DNA of 64,000 nt, from assembly GCA_020796225.1 (NCBI GenBank), contig CM036758.1:65467274-65531273 (forward strand), given 5' to 3'. Shown here one piece after another: positions 21,893-33,122 of this stretch (position 1 is the first letter of the stretch; every line of letters begins with the position of its first letter). The translations under genes and the position numbers were made by a program. Below the pieces are notes generated by a model that had not been told where the DNA came from, did not search any database, and saw only the letters and a list, made by a program, of their open reading frames with translations. The stretch is from Arion vulgaris. Taxonomy: Eukaryota > Mollusca > Gastropoda > Stylommatophora > Arionidae.

Positions 21893-22384
21893 AATGTATG
21901 ACTATTATTTACCAATATCAAATGATATCTATTGATCACATAACTCGTCATTTATGTTCTATGAACACTCATAACATGGATATAATAATAGTTGAAGAAA
22001 CTGGACACAGTAGTCAATAACTAACTGTAATAGAAGTTAGCTTTTATGTGCTAATGGTATTTCCATTTTCTCCAAATCTCGGTCCGTGTAACATTCGAAA
22101 GTAAAGAGGGGTATTTAGACATCGAATATCTCCAGTAATCAAACTTCAACATTCTCTATGTTGTTCAGCGTGATATGTTCTGTCAATTTCATCGATACTA
22201 TTTGTATCATCTCACTTTTAATTACAGGCTGCCATTCATGTTACTCACTGACAATGTTTGCACTCTATGTTCACATTTGAATAACTCACTACCATGTTTG
22301 CCACTCTATGTTACACATTTGAATAATCATTAGTGGTTTTGTTTCTCTCATGCTTTCAGTTCCATTCAAATATTGTTTTTATAT
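21893..22384. other. Unique sequence, no gene seen
   Basis: AT-rich. A 45-bp imperfect duplication around catgttactcactgacaatg and gcactctatgttcacatttg occurs at 22235-22330. Confidence 0.45.
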
Positions 22385-22670
22385 ACTTCTTAGAACGCTC
22401 TATATCAACCACTTGTTAATCCACTCTGTGTGATTTGTGTGTGATCTGAGCCTAAGAACGATTGTACGTTGTGCTAGTTATGCACCTACAAGTAGGCCGA
22501 CTCATCCGGTTTATGCGATGCTTTTTATTTACTAGTGTAGCTTTCCTAGGTATTACATCGGTCGCCTTTTACAACATGCATTGTAGGTGGCAGTGGTACT
22601 ATTATTTGTTTCGCTTGAGGGTCTCGGTGCAATACGGGCCTCGGTACAGAACGGACGGGTTTATATATGA
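22385..22670 (-). mobile_element. SINE family A, copy 7
   Basis: The plus strand reads cttcttagaacgctctatat, gttgtgctagttatgcacct, ttttatttactagtgtag and catgcattgtaggtggcagt: the reverse of the A body. Confidence 0.87.
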
Positions 22671-22768
22671 AATGTCTCTTGCATAAAGTTGACTGTCTTT
22701 TGTAAATGTCTTTAAACCAATTAGGTCATGTACTGTATGCAGATGAATTCATTGGGTTGGGTCTGGAT

Positions 22769-23156
22769 CATAGATTCCCAACTGTTTCGGCCCACGCCCA
22801 CTTTGCATGACATAAACTTTGTAACGTCCTTCCCATTATAACAGTTTGCAAATTCCCTCCCCACATATATATATATATAGATATATACATGCTTATTTTC
22901 ACTTTGGCATAAAAATTGTATATATATTTTGTCATACATGGTCAATTTTCAAATGATTAAATGTATGAAATATAAAATTTGTGAAAAATGGATCGTGTAA
23001 GACAGCATAAGATGAATTAAAATGCAGAATTCAAATTTTTAATGATTATTCAATCGCAAAATCACGAAAAACTCCCCCAATGCTTCTGAACCATCTATCG
23101 CCCCTGGAAGGCTTCAGTGCCCACTGCGGGCGATACGCCCACTTTAGGAACCCACG
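22769..23156 (-). mobile_element. hAT-type MITE, second family, copy 1
   Basis: The termini catagattcccaac and ggaacccacg are inverted and degenerate, flanked by 8-bp duplications gtctggat (22761-22768) and gtcttgat (23157-23164), one mismatch apart. The interior (gattattcaatcgcaaaatc, ggcttcagtgcccact) is the reverse of 37064-37500. A (TA)n stretch lies near 22865. Non-coding. Confidence 0.8.
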
Positions 23157-23344
23157 GTCTTGATTCATGTATATAAGGTTGTATTGATAAGTTAAATAAG
23201 TGACACGTTTCCAATATTACAACACAATTTATAACTAGAACAATATATATATATATATATATACATCGTTGAAAATGTGTAGAGATGTATGCAATGTAAA
23301 AGTTGAACCTATAATTAAGCAGCTGATAGCAGGACACTAAGTGA

Positions 23345-23720
23345 ATGATGATGTTGTTGTTCGTACTGATGGGTCTGTAAACACGGATGAGAAATCAGGT
23401 AAGGGTGACCTATAAGACGGGCAATGTATGAATGATAGAGAGTGGATTGGAGCTAACATGACAAGTACCTCCAGTTTGAGGATGGATGTTGGGGCTGGTA
23501 CTACTACACTCCCAAAGGTTCTTGAGAATGCATTGACAGTGGTTACGATTGTGTCTGAATCTCAGTCGATATTTCGAAATATCTAAAACGGTATGAGTTC
23601 ATGACGGTTATCGATATTTCAAACTACCATTGGCTTACTTCATTCTAGGGCTAGGTTTGTGGAGATACGTGATATCCTATGCCATCCGGTATTGCGAATG
23701 AGTGATTATCCTGGACATCG
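23345..23720 (+). pseudogene. Decayed RNase H region of a LINE
   Basis: The frame from about 23370 reads RTDGSVNTDEKSGKG, the first catalytic Asp motif (TDGS) of LINE RNase H. Further along, pieces such as TVVTIVSESQSIF sit where the third acidic motif is expected, with E in place of D, and DYPGHRE lies near the end. Several stops interrupt it. The clade is not clear. Confidence 0.5.
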
Positions 23721-24143
23721 AGAGTGTTTGTGGCAATAAGATAGTTGCATTATGACCATTGACCGACGAGAAGTTGAAGATGAATATATGTTGGGGGTGG
23801 CGCGTCGAGTCTTACGTCCTTCGATTTATCGTTGATCGCCAACTGGATAAAGTCACTGGAATTTATATTAATCGCATCTTGTGATTTAAAGAGTGATGTA
23901 TCATGTAATACGCAGAACTAGATTTTTTAGTGGCATAGTAACCAGCATATTTAACCCTCAATGCACATGATCTCAACATGACCTAACTGCTTTTGACATC
24001 TTCTTTTGTAGTCATGTTGTTTGTGCCGTGAAACGTTGCATAGACGAGGTCTACATAGTTTGCTTTTGATCGCCATGTGTGTAGATTGAATTGTTCATGT
24101 TGAGTTATGTTTGTGTCTAGATGACTTGGTCATATCAATCTTC

Positions 24144-25027
24144 ATTTCTTTGTATCTTGTAGCATAACCTTCTGATAATTTCTTTGTATCTTGTAGTATA
24201 ACCTTCTGATAATTTCTCTGTATCTTGTAGTATAATCTTCTGATAATTTCTCTGTATCTTGTAGTATAACCTTCTGATAATTTCTTTGTATCTTGTAGTA
24301 TAACCTTCTGATAATTTCTCTGTATCTTGTAGTATAACCTTCTGATAATTTCTTTGTATCTTGTAGTATAACCTTCTGATAATTTCTTTGTATCTTGTAG
24401 TATAACCTTCTGATAATTTCTTTGTATCTTGTAGTATAACCTTCTGATAATTTCTCTGTATCTTGTAGCATGACCTTCTGATAATTTCTCTGTATCTTGT
24501 AGCATGACCTTCTGATAATTTCTCTGTATCTTGTAGCATAACCTTCTGATAATTTCTCTGTATCTTGTAGCATGACCTTCTGATAATTTCTCTGTATCTT
24601 GTAGTATAACCTTCTGATAATTTCTTTGTATCTTGTAGCATAACCTTCTGATAATTTCTCTGTATCTTGTGTAGTATAACCTTCTGATAATTTCTTTATA
24701 TCTTGTAGTATAACCTTCTGATAATTTCTCTGTATCTTGTAGTATAACCTTCTGATAATTTCTCTGTATCTTGTGTAGTATAACCTTCTAATAATTTCTC
24801 TGTATCTTGTAGCATGACCTTCTGATAATTTCTTTGTATCTTGTAGCATAACCTTCTGATAATTTCTTTGTATCTTGTAGTATAACCTTCTGATAATTTC
24901 TTTGTATCTTGTAGTATAACCTTCTGATAATTTCTCTGTATCTTGTAGCATAACCTTCTGATAATTTCTCTGTATCTTGTAGCATGACCTTCTGATAATT
25001 TCTCTGTATCTTGTAGCATGACCTTCT
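24144..25027. repeat. Minisatellite, 34-bp unit, about 26 copies
   Basis: The unit contains aaccttctgataatttctYt then gtatcttgtagYat. C/T and A/G variants are mixed throughout. Three units have an extra gt (tgtgtagtat). Open frames of 34-residue period on the minus strand are period artefacts (3 x 34 bp). Confidence 0.96.
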
Positions 25028-25351
25028 TATGTGATATACTTGTGCTGTAGGTTAGCTTGTTTTGTTTGTAACTAAATGATCGCATTATTGAAATCAGTGA
25101 TGTTCAATAAATACATTGGCTGTTGTTGACTCTACGTTTCTGCTTAGTTTTAATGTGATATTTTATTTCTTCTTTGTTTTATTATCTAAGGTCTGTATAA
25201 ATCTCATCTAACACTTGATGTTGCTCTTCCTTGACATTCTACAACTATCTAATTATGGATTTAAGTAACGTATCACAGTAATCAATGTCATCTATTCATT
25301 TTCTGGTAGATTCATGTAGTGGTTTAGTTATTGGAAAAAAATTGCGAATCT

Positions 25352-25449
25352 GCTATTTGAAACCAAGATCTTGTAGATCGGTCTGGAGTACTCTGATATT
25401 GCTATTTGAAACCAAAATCTTGTAGATCGGTCTGGAGTACTCTGATATT
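25352..25449. repeat. 49-bp tandem duplication
   Basis: Two nearly identical copies of tgctatttgaaaccaagatc through gagtactctgatat. Confidence 0.93.
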
Positions 25450-25499
25450 TCACACCTGACACTTCAGTAACCAAAAACCAGTAAATACTTATAGTAAGA

Positions 25500-25735
25500 G
25501 GTGTGTATGGTTGAATAGATTAGAGCGTGGCTCTCATGACGGAGACCCGTGTAAGTCCATTGCTTATTTTATGTCGAGGGCATACAAAATCCTAACCTGA
25601 CCAGTTTCGCGACAACTGCACTAGCCATGCTGTTATTAAATTTATGAGACTCTCATCCACCCTATCCTAGACCACCATAAATATCGGTACAACATGCATT
25701 AATGACAGTTATATATAATAATATATGTAGCGATC
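25500..25735 (+). mobile_element. SINE family Q, copy 1
   Basis: The tRNA-like head tggttgaatagattagagcg (A box) and gagacccgtgtaagtcc (B-box position) is followed by catacaaaatcctaacctga, cgacaactgcactagccat and ggtacaacatgcattaatga. It matches 29995-30232 and 56845-57085. Confidence 0.8.
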
Positions 25736-25749
25736 TCTAGCCGAGACGA

Positions 25750-26225
25750 AATGTTATGAAAAGGGTTTACATGTATATTTATATATAACAACAAGATATA
25801 CGAATAAAAACAGCCAACTTATCACCGATAACATCACAAGTGGGAAAACATGTACGCTACGTAAAAACTGATATGAAAAGGCACCTCTAACAAATAATGC
25901 AGTTATCACGATGTAATCCCAGAAGATAAAAATAGCAGAACAGTTCACAAATGTGGGTAGCAATTTTTATTGCACTTGAAACACTAATAAAGAAATTATG
26001 CTGCGATTTATCAAAGCAAGATCATCGTTTAAATGTGTAAATAACATTTGGAACTCACAACTATATAGCTTTTAAAAGTCAATTACACTTTTTCAATTTC
26101 AAGGAAACATCACTCGTAGCATATGCCAGTGAAACTTGGGAGACTGTTACATTTAAATAAAGTTCAATGCATTTGAACATAGCCATATCAACAAGTATTG
26201 TAACATTCTGTAAATATCATCAGCC
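25750..26225 (+). pseudogene. RTE-b LINE internal region, decayed
   Basis: taatgcagttatcacgatgt, gtagcaatttttattgcact, aaagaaattatgctgcgatt and catatgccagtgaaacttgg follow the same order as in 28640-28960. Many stops. Ends where the minus-strand copy 26235-26590 begins. Confidence 0.7.
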
Positions 26226-26234
26226 AATGTTAAA

Positions 26235-26590
26235 TAATAATTCCTCTAGTACCGTTATACGTTACATAGGGCCCGCAAGCAATGTCTCCATACCGCTCTA
26301 TCCTGAACAACTCGCTCAATCTCCTCCATGGAACTGAGACCGATATTTCTTGCCTCTCTCAGGAAAGTTCGTTTCAGGGTCTCCTTAGGTCGACCTCTCT
26401 TTCTTGAACCCGTTGCACACCACTTCAGTGCCTGCTTTGATATTCTTTGATCATTTCTTCTCAAGGTGTGTCCAACATATCTCCATCTTCGCCTTCTTAT
26501 AACAGTTGTCACTAGTGGATTACCATACATTTCTCTAATTTCATCACTTCTCCTGAATTCGTTCCATTTTATGTTCATTATTAAAAGCAA
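26235..26590 (-). pseudogene. RTE-b LINE C-terminal end, largely open
   Basis: A 111-residue open frame reads RRWRYVGHTLRRNDQRISKQ and GSRKRGRPKETLKRTFLREA, then GLSSMEEIERVVQDRAVWRH and ALCNV before the stop, followed by an aataattatt end. This GH.LR.ND and RGRPK..L pattern is the C-terminus of RTE-like ORF2 proteins. It is the best preserved of nine RTE-b pieces here. The catalytic RT and endonuclease are absent. Confidence 0.85.
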
Positions 26591-26659
26591 CTGTTACCTA
26601 TAATATATATAATTGTGCACACGTTTCTACTTTCTTCTGTCATATTTCATCTCATCGAG

Positions 26660-27215
26660 GTGTCCGAGTCTGTCGTAAAGGGTTCTCTGGCAACTATTCT
26701 GGTGGATCTTCCAGCTTAAAACATGTTTTTGGCAAGTTCTTCCAAATTAAATTTAATCACGGCATTCGCCTTCATATTGTGATTCTCTCTATTATCTATT
26801 GTTTTTCTCCAGGCAGATGATGGGTGTCCACTATTGTCGTTCAGCGTTGGGGTTGGAGCTTTAAATTGCGTTTCAGGGCTAGATGAGACACGCTTGTTGT
26901 GTTATATCCGTGTTTATTTAGTGTGGTCTTGATATTACCTATCCATCTCTTTCTTGGTCTTCCTTGACTCTAGTACCTGGTCTCTTTTTATTGTATGTTG
27001 TTATTGGTGGTTAGTTGTATTTCATTCTCAGTAAATGTCCAAACCATAACATTTGTTGTCTTTCGATGTATTCGGTGCATGAAGTTATGCTCACTCTGCT
27101 TATGATGTCCTCTCTTCGTAGTTTATCTTTCCTGGTGATTCCCACCACCTTCCTCATTATTATTATACAAGTTAATGTAGGAACTAATGGTCTTCTCACA
27201 GTTCGTTCAACATAA
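26660..27215 (-). pseudogene. RTE-c type LINE C-terminal end
   Basis: The minus-strand frame contains KLRREDIISRVSITSCTEYI and ERQQMLWFGHLLRM, the usual spacing of the RTE-like C-terminus. After stops it continues with TTYNKKRPGTRV and a KRW.G.IK-like piece. The subfamily differs from RTE-a, -b and -d. Broken by several stops. Confidence 0.78.
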
Positions 27216-27454
27216 GTGAAATCTTGTTCAATATATTCGTATTGTTTATGTCGTGTTTTAACCGGTTCAAGAAATCATCATCTTAGTTATCGACGACGGA
27301 GGAGATTGGCTATGCTGGCAATTCCAACATATTCGAAAAACATTATTGAGTGTTGCTCTGTCCCTCTTAGAGATTTCAATAATAATTTTGGAACATTGTA
27401 AATGTAACGCATTCATTTTTCTACCATATTAAGTAAGCGTGTCCAAAGTTCACT

Positions 27455-27560
27455 GGAACACATTATTATCGATATAAAGGCCGTTTGGTCGAAACGTTGC
27501 AGTGTATTGTTATTGTTTTTGTGTTTTGTAAAACTACAGTACTTTGACTTTACGTGTTTC
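27455..27560 (+). repeat. Interspersed repeat X, copy 2
   Basis: aaaggccgtttggtcgaaac, gtgtattgttattg and aaactacagtactttg match 1880-1975. Confidence 0.6.
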
Positions 27561-27649
27561 GCCATTAGAACAAAGTAGAGCCTTCAGCGTGCATACGCTG
27601 TACACAGCAACCTTGTTAGTGCTAGTCGCCAGTGATTTTCCGTGACTGC

Positions 27650-27880
27650 CATGGGGAGCAAAGAATAGTACCACTGCCACCTACAAAGCATGTTGTAAAT
27701 AGCGAGTGATGTAGGGACCTTGAGAAGCTACCCTAGTAAATGGAAAGCGTTGCAGAAATCGGATGTCTGGCCTACTTGTAGGCACATAATTGGCACAACG
27801 TCAATCGCTCTTAGGCTCAGATTAAGACAAATCATAAAGAGATAATAAGTGCACAATATAAAACGTTAAATGGAGAAAAA
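27650..27880 (+). mobile_element. SINE family A, copy 8 (headless)
   Basis: Starts with ggggagcaaagaatagtacc, carries catgttgtaaatagcgag in place of the usual core, then cctagtaaatggaaagcgtt and the tail region. The core is damaged in this copy. Confidence 0.83.
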
Positions 27881-28054
27881 GTAGAGGAAGCTGTTGATAG
27901 TCAATGCATACCTAGTATTATATCATTTCTAACTTTGCGATGATATTTTACAAGTGGACTGTACACACTACACCCAGATAACAGAATAATAATAATAGTC
28001 AGGTAATCAAATGTTCTTCGAGCACATAACGTGAAGATACATTTTAGAATAGTT

Positions 28055-28330
28055 GATGACGAGGGCCCGTTTAAGAAATCTCTTCTTGACCTGACGCTGT
28101 GAAGCAAACAAGATTCGAGAAAGAAAGAAAGATGACAGGTAAAATACAGGTCAGGAGAGAACGTGGAGTGCAGATAGAGAAGATGGTGGATGGTCTGATA
28201 TCTGTACTTTGCAACAGATTGACGTCAAAACTACTAATTAACGTCATCAGAGATAGAGATGTAGTTATTTAGAGACATGATCGCCTACGTCGGAAGGCAT
28301 GGACTTAATTGATTGAAGTCATACGAGATC
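28055..28330 (+). pseudogene. RTE-d type LINE C-terminal end
   Basis: The frame at 28140-28250 reads RRERGVQIEKMVDGLISVLC then NVIRDRD, matching the RGRQ.EKM.DGL...RDRD pattern of RTE C-termini. A run with gggcccgtttaagaaatctc upstream is shared with 49840-49900. Stops and an eroded end are present. Confidence 0.65.
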
Positions 28331-28639
28331 ATGTTGACCTTCCTGTGTAGCTCCATTTAATCAATCACTTAACATTCAATCAGAGGTCCTTGGGCTGGAT
28401 TTGATTGCCACATGTCAATCTTTGCAAACGATAATGAAAATGTTTCACTCTACAGAGTCACTATCAACACTCTATAACAATGACACATGTGATTAGCAAG
28501 ACATACATTATTCCAGAAAAAGAATTCTGTAAATTTAGCTTGATAATAGATATAATATATCAACTTATTCCATGATGTTTCTTTTCACTTAACTTCTCTA
28601 AACGAATTTTCCTCTTTGTTCCCATTCTTGATCCCCTAA

Positions 28640-29362
28640 TATAACCATCAAAAGTTGGACTGCAGATAAGCTATGAAAAACAAATATAATGAAGACACCT
28701 ATGGCAAGTAATGCAGATATCACACTGGAATCTAAAATGATAAAAATAACAGCAGTTCACCTATTTAGGTAGCAATTTTGATTGCACAGGAAATGTTAAA
28801 AGAAATTATGATACGAATTGACAAAGCAATATCAGCTTTTAAAAGTCTAAATAAAATATGGAACTGCAAGTTATATAATATTAAAACTAAATTACGGATC
28901 TTCAATTCAAATGTTGTTTCAACCCCAACATATGCCAGCGAGAGTTGGAAAATGACTAAAGATATAGAAAGCAAGTTGAGTGCATTTGAAAATAGATTTC
29001 TGCGAAAAATAATAAAAAATGGAATGAATTCAGAAGTGATGAAATCAGAGACATGTCTGGTCAACCACAAGTGACAACTGTTATAAGAAAGAGAAGATGG
29101 AGATATGATGGGCACACCTTAAGGAGAAATGATCAAGGAATATAAAAGCAGGCATTGAAGTGGGATGCAAAGGGTTCAAGAAAGAGAGGTCGACCTAAAG
29201 AGACCCTGAAGCGAACTTTGCTGAGAGAGGCAGGAAATATCGGTCTCAGTTCCATTTAGGAGATTGAGCGAGTTGCCCAGGATAGAGCGGTATGGAGAAA
29301 TTACTTCCAGGCCCTATGTAACGTATAACGGTACGAGAGGAATTATTATTATTATTATTATA
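28640..29362 (+). pseudogene. RTE-b LINE, longest copy in window
   Basis: A 98-residue open frame (28778-29074) reads KEIMIRIDKAISAFKSLNKI, TKLRIFNSNVVSTPTYASES and FENRFLRKIIKNGMNSE. After frameshifts the GH.LRRND, GRPKE, SSMEEIERVAQDRA-type end follows, and it closes with ggaattattattattatta, an (ATT)n tail. The 5' portion with endonuclease and YADD is missing. It is the reference for the other RTE-b pieces. Confidence 0.86.
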
Positions 29363-29384
29363 TAACCATCAACATTGTGCTTTG

Positions 29385-29995
29385 GTCAATAACTATGTGT
29401 GAGTTGATATATTTCTTACATATGAAGATGTCAACGGTAGAAGACAGTTCTCGTAGCAGCGCCAAGGGTACCCGATATTTATGTAAAGAGGTATACATTT
29501 GTGAAGACATTTTTGTTTACCATCTTTAATATGCTTACAATGTTATCAAGGGAGCACATTTACGATTTACTATTATCTATTTTAAAATATTAAGCGCTCG
29601 TTTACGTGCTTACCTTGAACACATGACCTTGATTTGATTTGCGTGTGCTTCCAATTTTTTTTTATCGATCAGAAGCACTGAGCTTTTACGTCTTGGCTCA
29701 GTGCCATGGACATGTAACCCTTCGTTCAGTGCCACGAACACCGTGAATCTGGGAATCTGTGGTTTTTCTGCCGCACGAATTGAACCCGTACACAGAGGGC
29801 TAGTCACCCACAGTCCAACGCGCTACGAACACGCTGGGCACGCGGGCGTGTGCTTCCAATAAGACTAGTAACACGATATCACCTACATTGATATAGCATA
29901 TCAGGAAAAATATCCTGATTGTCTAATGCAGGGAATCGAGCCGGGTACATTTGAAGAAGCAGGGAAGATCTTACCTCTACGCCATTTAGATAGTA
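29385..29995 (-). mobile_element. SINE family R, copy 3, interrupted by SINE W
   Basis: The body parts gtagcagcgccaagggtacc, cgtttacgtgcttaccttga and acatgaccttg are followed, after the W insertion (29641-29860 including duplications), by aagactagtaacacgatatc, acctacattgatatagc, the minus-strand B box and the head. Confidence 0.85.
29656..29845 (-). mobile_element. SINE family W, copy 1, with 15-bp target duplication
   Basis: The minus strand starts gcgtgttcgtagcgcgttgg (A box), carries the B box GGTTCAATTCG, continues gtggcactgaacgaagggtt and ends in poly(A). It is flanked by perfect duplications gcgtgtgcttccaat at 29641-29655 and 29846-29860. Inserted into SINE R copy 3, so it is younger than that copy. 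Confidence 0.92.
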
Positions 29996-30232
29996 CCGTC
30001 TGACCGAATGGATTAGAGGGCGGCTCCAATGCGGGAGACACGTGTTCAATTCACGATAAGGCGAAGGTTTTTTTTTTCTGTTATGGGAATAAATGAAAAA
30101 TCCTAACATGAACAGCCTCGCGGCGACTACACTAGCCATATGACTATTACATTCCTCAGGGTTCCGTCCCAACTGTCCTTCACTGCCCTAAAATGCGGTA
30201 TTACATGTAGTAACGACATTTATGTTAACGTC
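29995..30232 (+). mobile_element. SINE family Q, copy 2
   Basis: The head gtctgaccgaatggattaga gggcgg has a good A box, and gacacgtgttcaattcac is the B-box region. The body has aaaaatcctaacatgaacag and gcggcgactacactagccat and ends near ggtattacatgtagtaacga. Confidence 0.85.
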
Positions 30233-30241
30233 ATTTAGCCA

Positions 30242-30343
30242 TTATACATTGCGATCCATACACTCATGTTTTCCTTGAATAATGGACAACGCTTATACAT
30301 TGCGATCCATACACTCATATTTTCCTGGAATAATGGACAACGC
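30242..30343. repeat. 51-bp tandem duplication
   Basis: ttatacattgcgatccatac through aataatggacaacgc occurs twice with two differences. Confidence 0.93.
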
Positions 30344-30741
30344 ATGTTATCATGCATACCCATCTACATATATATATGGGAACACCGAAGAGAGCCATGC
30401 GATGGTCGAGACGAGACTATTCAACAGATTTATTATCCTCTGATTGGTAACTACAAAGCTACAAAAATAATGATAGCAATCGTTCGAGAGACAGTTACAC
30501 AGAGTCCAAATTGAATCAGTGAAACATAAAATCAATGACATCACACGGGTTACACGTGAACGATTTGTCAAGGAGTAATCTAATGGAGCATGGAATAATG
30601 AAAGTGTATAGGCAATTACCCATTAACTAGGCTAACTATCAAACATTAATGATGTGCTGTCTATCATGTCAGATAGAAGCTCGTGGCATGAAGTTTAGGA
30701 CTGAACACGATTGTGTCAACGTATTACTAAGTAAAATATGT
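30344..30741. other. Unique sequence, no gene seen
   Basis: Short overlapping open stretches on both strands (30266-30571) lack any recognisable feature. Confidence 0.4.
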
Positions 30742-31474
30742 GACATATTGATGTCTGTTCCTGCATGACTCAGTGAGTGGTGCAGTGACATATTGATATA
30801 TGTTCCTAGAATGAATCAGTGAGTGGTTCAGTGACATATTGATGTATGTTCCTAGAATGACTCAGTGAGTGGTGCAGTGACATATTGATGTCTGTTCCTA
30901 GCATGACTCAGTGAGTGGTGCAGTGACATATTGATGTCTGTTCCTAGCATGACTCAGTGAGTGGTGCAGTGACATATTGATGTATGTTCCTAGCATGACT
31001 CAGTGAGTGGTGCAGTGACATATTGATGTCTGTTCCTAGCATGACTCAGTGGTGTGCAGTGACATATTGATGTCTGTTCCTAGCATGACTCAGTGAGTGG
31101 TGCAGTGACATATTGATGTATGTTCCTAGCATGACTCAGTGAGTGGTGCAGTGACATATTGATGTATGTTCCTAGCATGACTCAGTAGTGTGCAGTGACA
31201 TATTGATGTATGTTCCTAGCATGACTCAGTGAGTGGTGCAGTGACATATTGATGTCTGTTCCCTAGCATGACTCAGTGGTCGTGGTGCAGTGACATATTG
31301 ATGTCTGTTCCTAGCATGACTCAGTGAGTGGTGCAGTGACATATTGATGTCTATTCCATAGCATGACTCAGTGGGTGTGGCAGTGACATATTGATGTATG
31401 TTCTACATGCTCAGTGAGTGGTGCAGTGACATATGATGTCTGTTCCTAGCATGACTCAGTGGTGTGGCAGTGAC
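30742..31474. repeat. Minisatellite, 46-bp unit, about 16 copies
   Basis: The unit contains gacatattgatgtctgttcc and tagcatgactcagtgagtgg then tgcagt. Later copies (31260-31470) have many single-base gains and losses. Confidence 0.95.
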
Positions 31475-31737
31475 AACATAAAGAGGGTAGACTGACATCA
31501 TACAAGTATACTCATGCGTGCACTATGAGTGATTTAATGATTATTATCGGGAAGGTGGAGGTTGGTGTGGTACATTGATAATGAACTGATTCCCTACATT
31601 TACAACAAATAGCAGAATTGTATGCATTTTAGTTTCTGGATAGAGTGTTGACAACATTTAGAAAGTGAACATGCGTGTTATCTTTGCCACCATATCGAAT
31701 CCTCAGTCAATGGATTAGGCCGACATTTTGAACGTTC

Positions 31738-31855
31738 ACATCGCCTGAGTGGTTACATAGGGCCAAATTGGGGTGTAAAGAATAGAACCCCTGTTACCTG
31801 CCACGCATGCCGTAAGAGGCGACTAAGGAGGTTGGGGTGGGACTAGCTACCCCAC
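31738..31855 (+). mobile_element. SINE family B, copy 3 (head and core only)
   Basis: cgcctgagtggttacatagg, gggtgtaaagaatagaaccc and ccacgcatgccgtaagaggc match the first 110 bp of family B. After gactaaggaggttggggtg it diverges, so the 3' half is missing or replaced. Confidence 0.75.
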
Positions 31856-32135
31856 ACCGTAAAAACACTAGATGGCTACAGAACGGAGAGCGAACCAAGT
31901 AAACGCTGGATGAAACCGGACACATCGCTGAAGGATAAGCATCAGAGCTCCAAATGGTGCTGAAGATGTGACGTAAAACACACCAATGCTAAGACTGCAT
32001 GAATAAGATTTACCACATGTATAGAATTCATGGGGAGATCTGGTACATCGGTCTGGGCAGTGATCGCGAGCGAGAACGTCCCCATAAAGTGTGTGGTCAT
32101 AACGAGAACTTTCAAATAAACCAATCCAAGTCAAT

Positions 32136-32288
32136 AGCTAGATTTTATGATCTTGAATTGGAGAAGGAGTAGCCAGTAAAGAGCAGCACAAATGGCGAAC
32201 GAGTAGGCTCATCAATCCGTAGTATAGTTGGTAGCTGTGCGCTGTTTGAGATATTGCGAAGGAAATCAGAACACCAATGGACATGTCT
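32136..32288 (+). pseudogene. LINE-N tail fragment
   Basis: The frame ends FEILRRKSEHQWTCL, the C-terminal tail of LINE-N. At about 32289 it changes directly to RTE-a sequence, a junction of two different LINE families. Confidence 0.7.
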
Positions 32289-32815
32289 TAAAAAGAGAAT
32301 AGGAATGGCCAAGGATAATTTCAATAGTATGAGAAAGTTACTGACATCCAAACAAATCACAAACAGGCTAAATATGAGAATGATGAAATGCTATATATAT
32401 CCTATATTAATGTATGGCTCGAAACATGGACAATGAACAAGCAGTTAGAAGACAGAATTGATGCATTTGAGATATGGATATATAGAAGAATAAGCAGTTT
32501 CATGGACAGAAAAACAGACAAATAAACAAGTTTTAGAAAAACTAGGCATGAAGAAACAATTATTAAGAAACAATAAATTCAGACAAGTAAAGTATTTTGG
32601 GCACATAAAAAGACATAACACCATGATAAAACATTTGCTAGAGGGGAAAGTTGAGGGGAAGAGCAAGAGGAAGACCGAGAGATAAGTGGGAGGAAACTTT
32701 AAGAAATGGACAAGTTACAGTCTGGCAGAGTGCAACACCAAGGCGAAAGACAGGATGCTGGGGATTCATTGCAGCCAACCTTTAATGTGGAGACGGCACC
32801 TGATGATGATGATGG
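32289..32815 (+). pseudogene. RTE-a type LINE, RT C-terminal part
   Basis: The frame reads MAKDNFNSMRKLLTSKQITN, IYPILMYGS, then, after a shift, LEKLGMKKQLLRNNKFRQVK and YFGHIKRH. It ends with TVWQSATPRRKTG-like sequence and a gatgatgatgatgg end. Truncated at 5', with frameshifts near 32430 and 32650. Confidence 0.82.
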
Positions 32816-32900
32816 TGAATATGTCTGGAATGTAATGGATATATTTCAAACTGAAAACTGAAATAACTCTTTGGCTCACTTGACGCAACGGTGTGTATTG

Positions 32901-33117
32901 CCATCAAATTACCATCACATGTTGGGCAGTAAATTGTCATCACATGTTGGGCAGTAAATTGTCATCACATGTTGGGCAGTAAATTGTCATCACATGTTGG
33001 GCAGTAAATTACCATCACATGTTGGGCAGTAAATTATCATCACATGTTGGACAGTAAATTACCATCACATGTTTGGCAGTAAATTGTTATCACATGTTGG
33101 ACAGTAAATTGTCATCA
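32901..33117. repeat. Minisatellite, 25-bp unit, about 8 copies
   Basis: The unit is gtcatcacatgttgggcagt aaatt, with accatc and gttatc variants. It directly abuts the following 26-bp array with no spacer, yet the units are unrelated. Confidence 0.95.
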
Positions 33118-33122
33118 ATGAA

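Noticed and set aside
24095..25085. 269-residue frame resembling a coiled-coil protein
   Set aside because: 34-bp array read with a three-unit period; all three minus frames are similarly open.
31960..32135. Protein-like stretch IHGEIWYIGLGSDRERERPH on the plus strand
   Set aside because: Two in-frame stops just upstream, no recognised family, short; may be unknown element debris.
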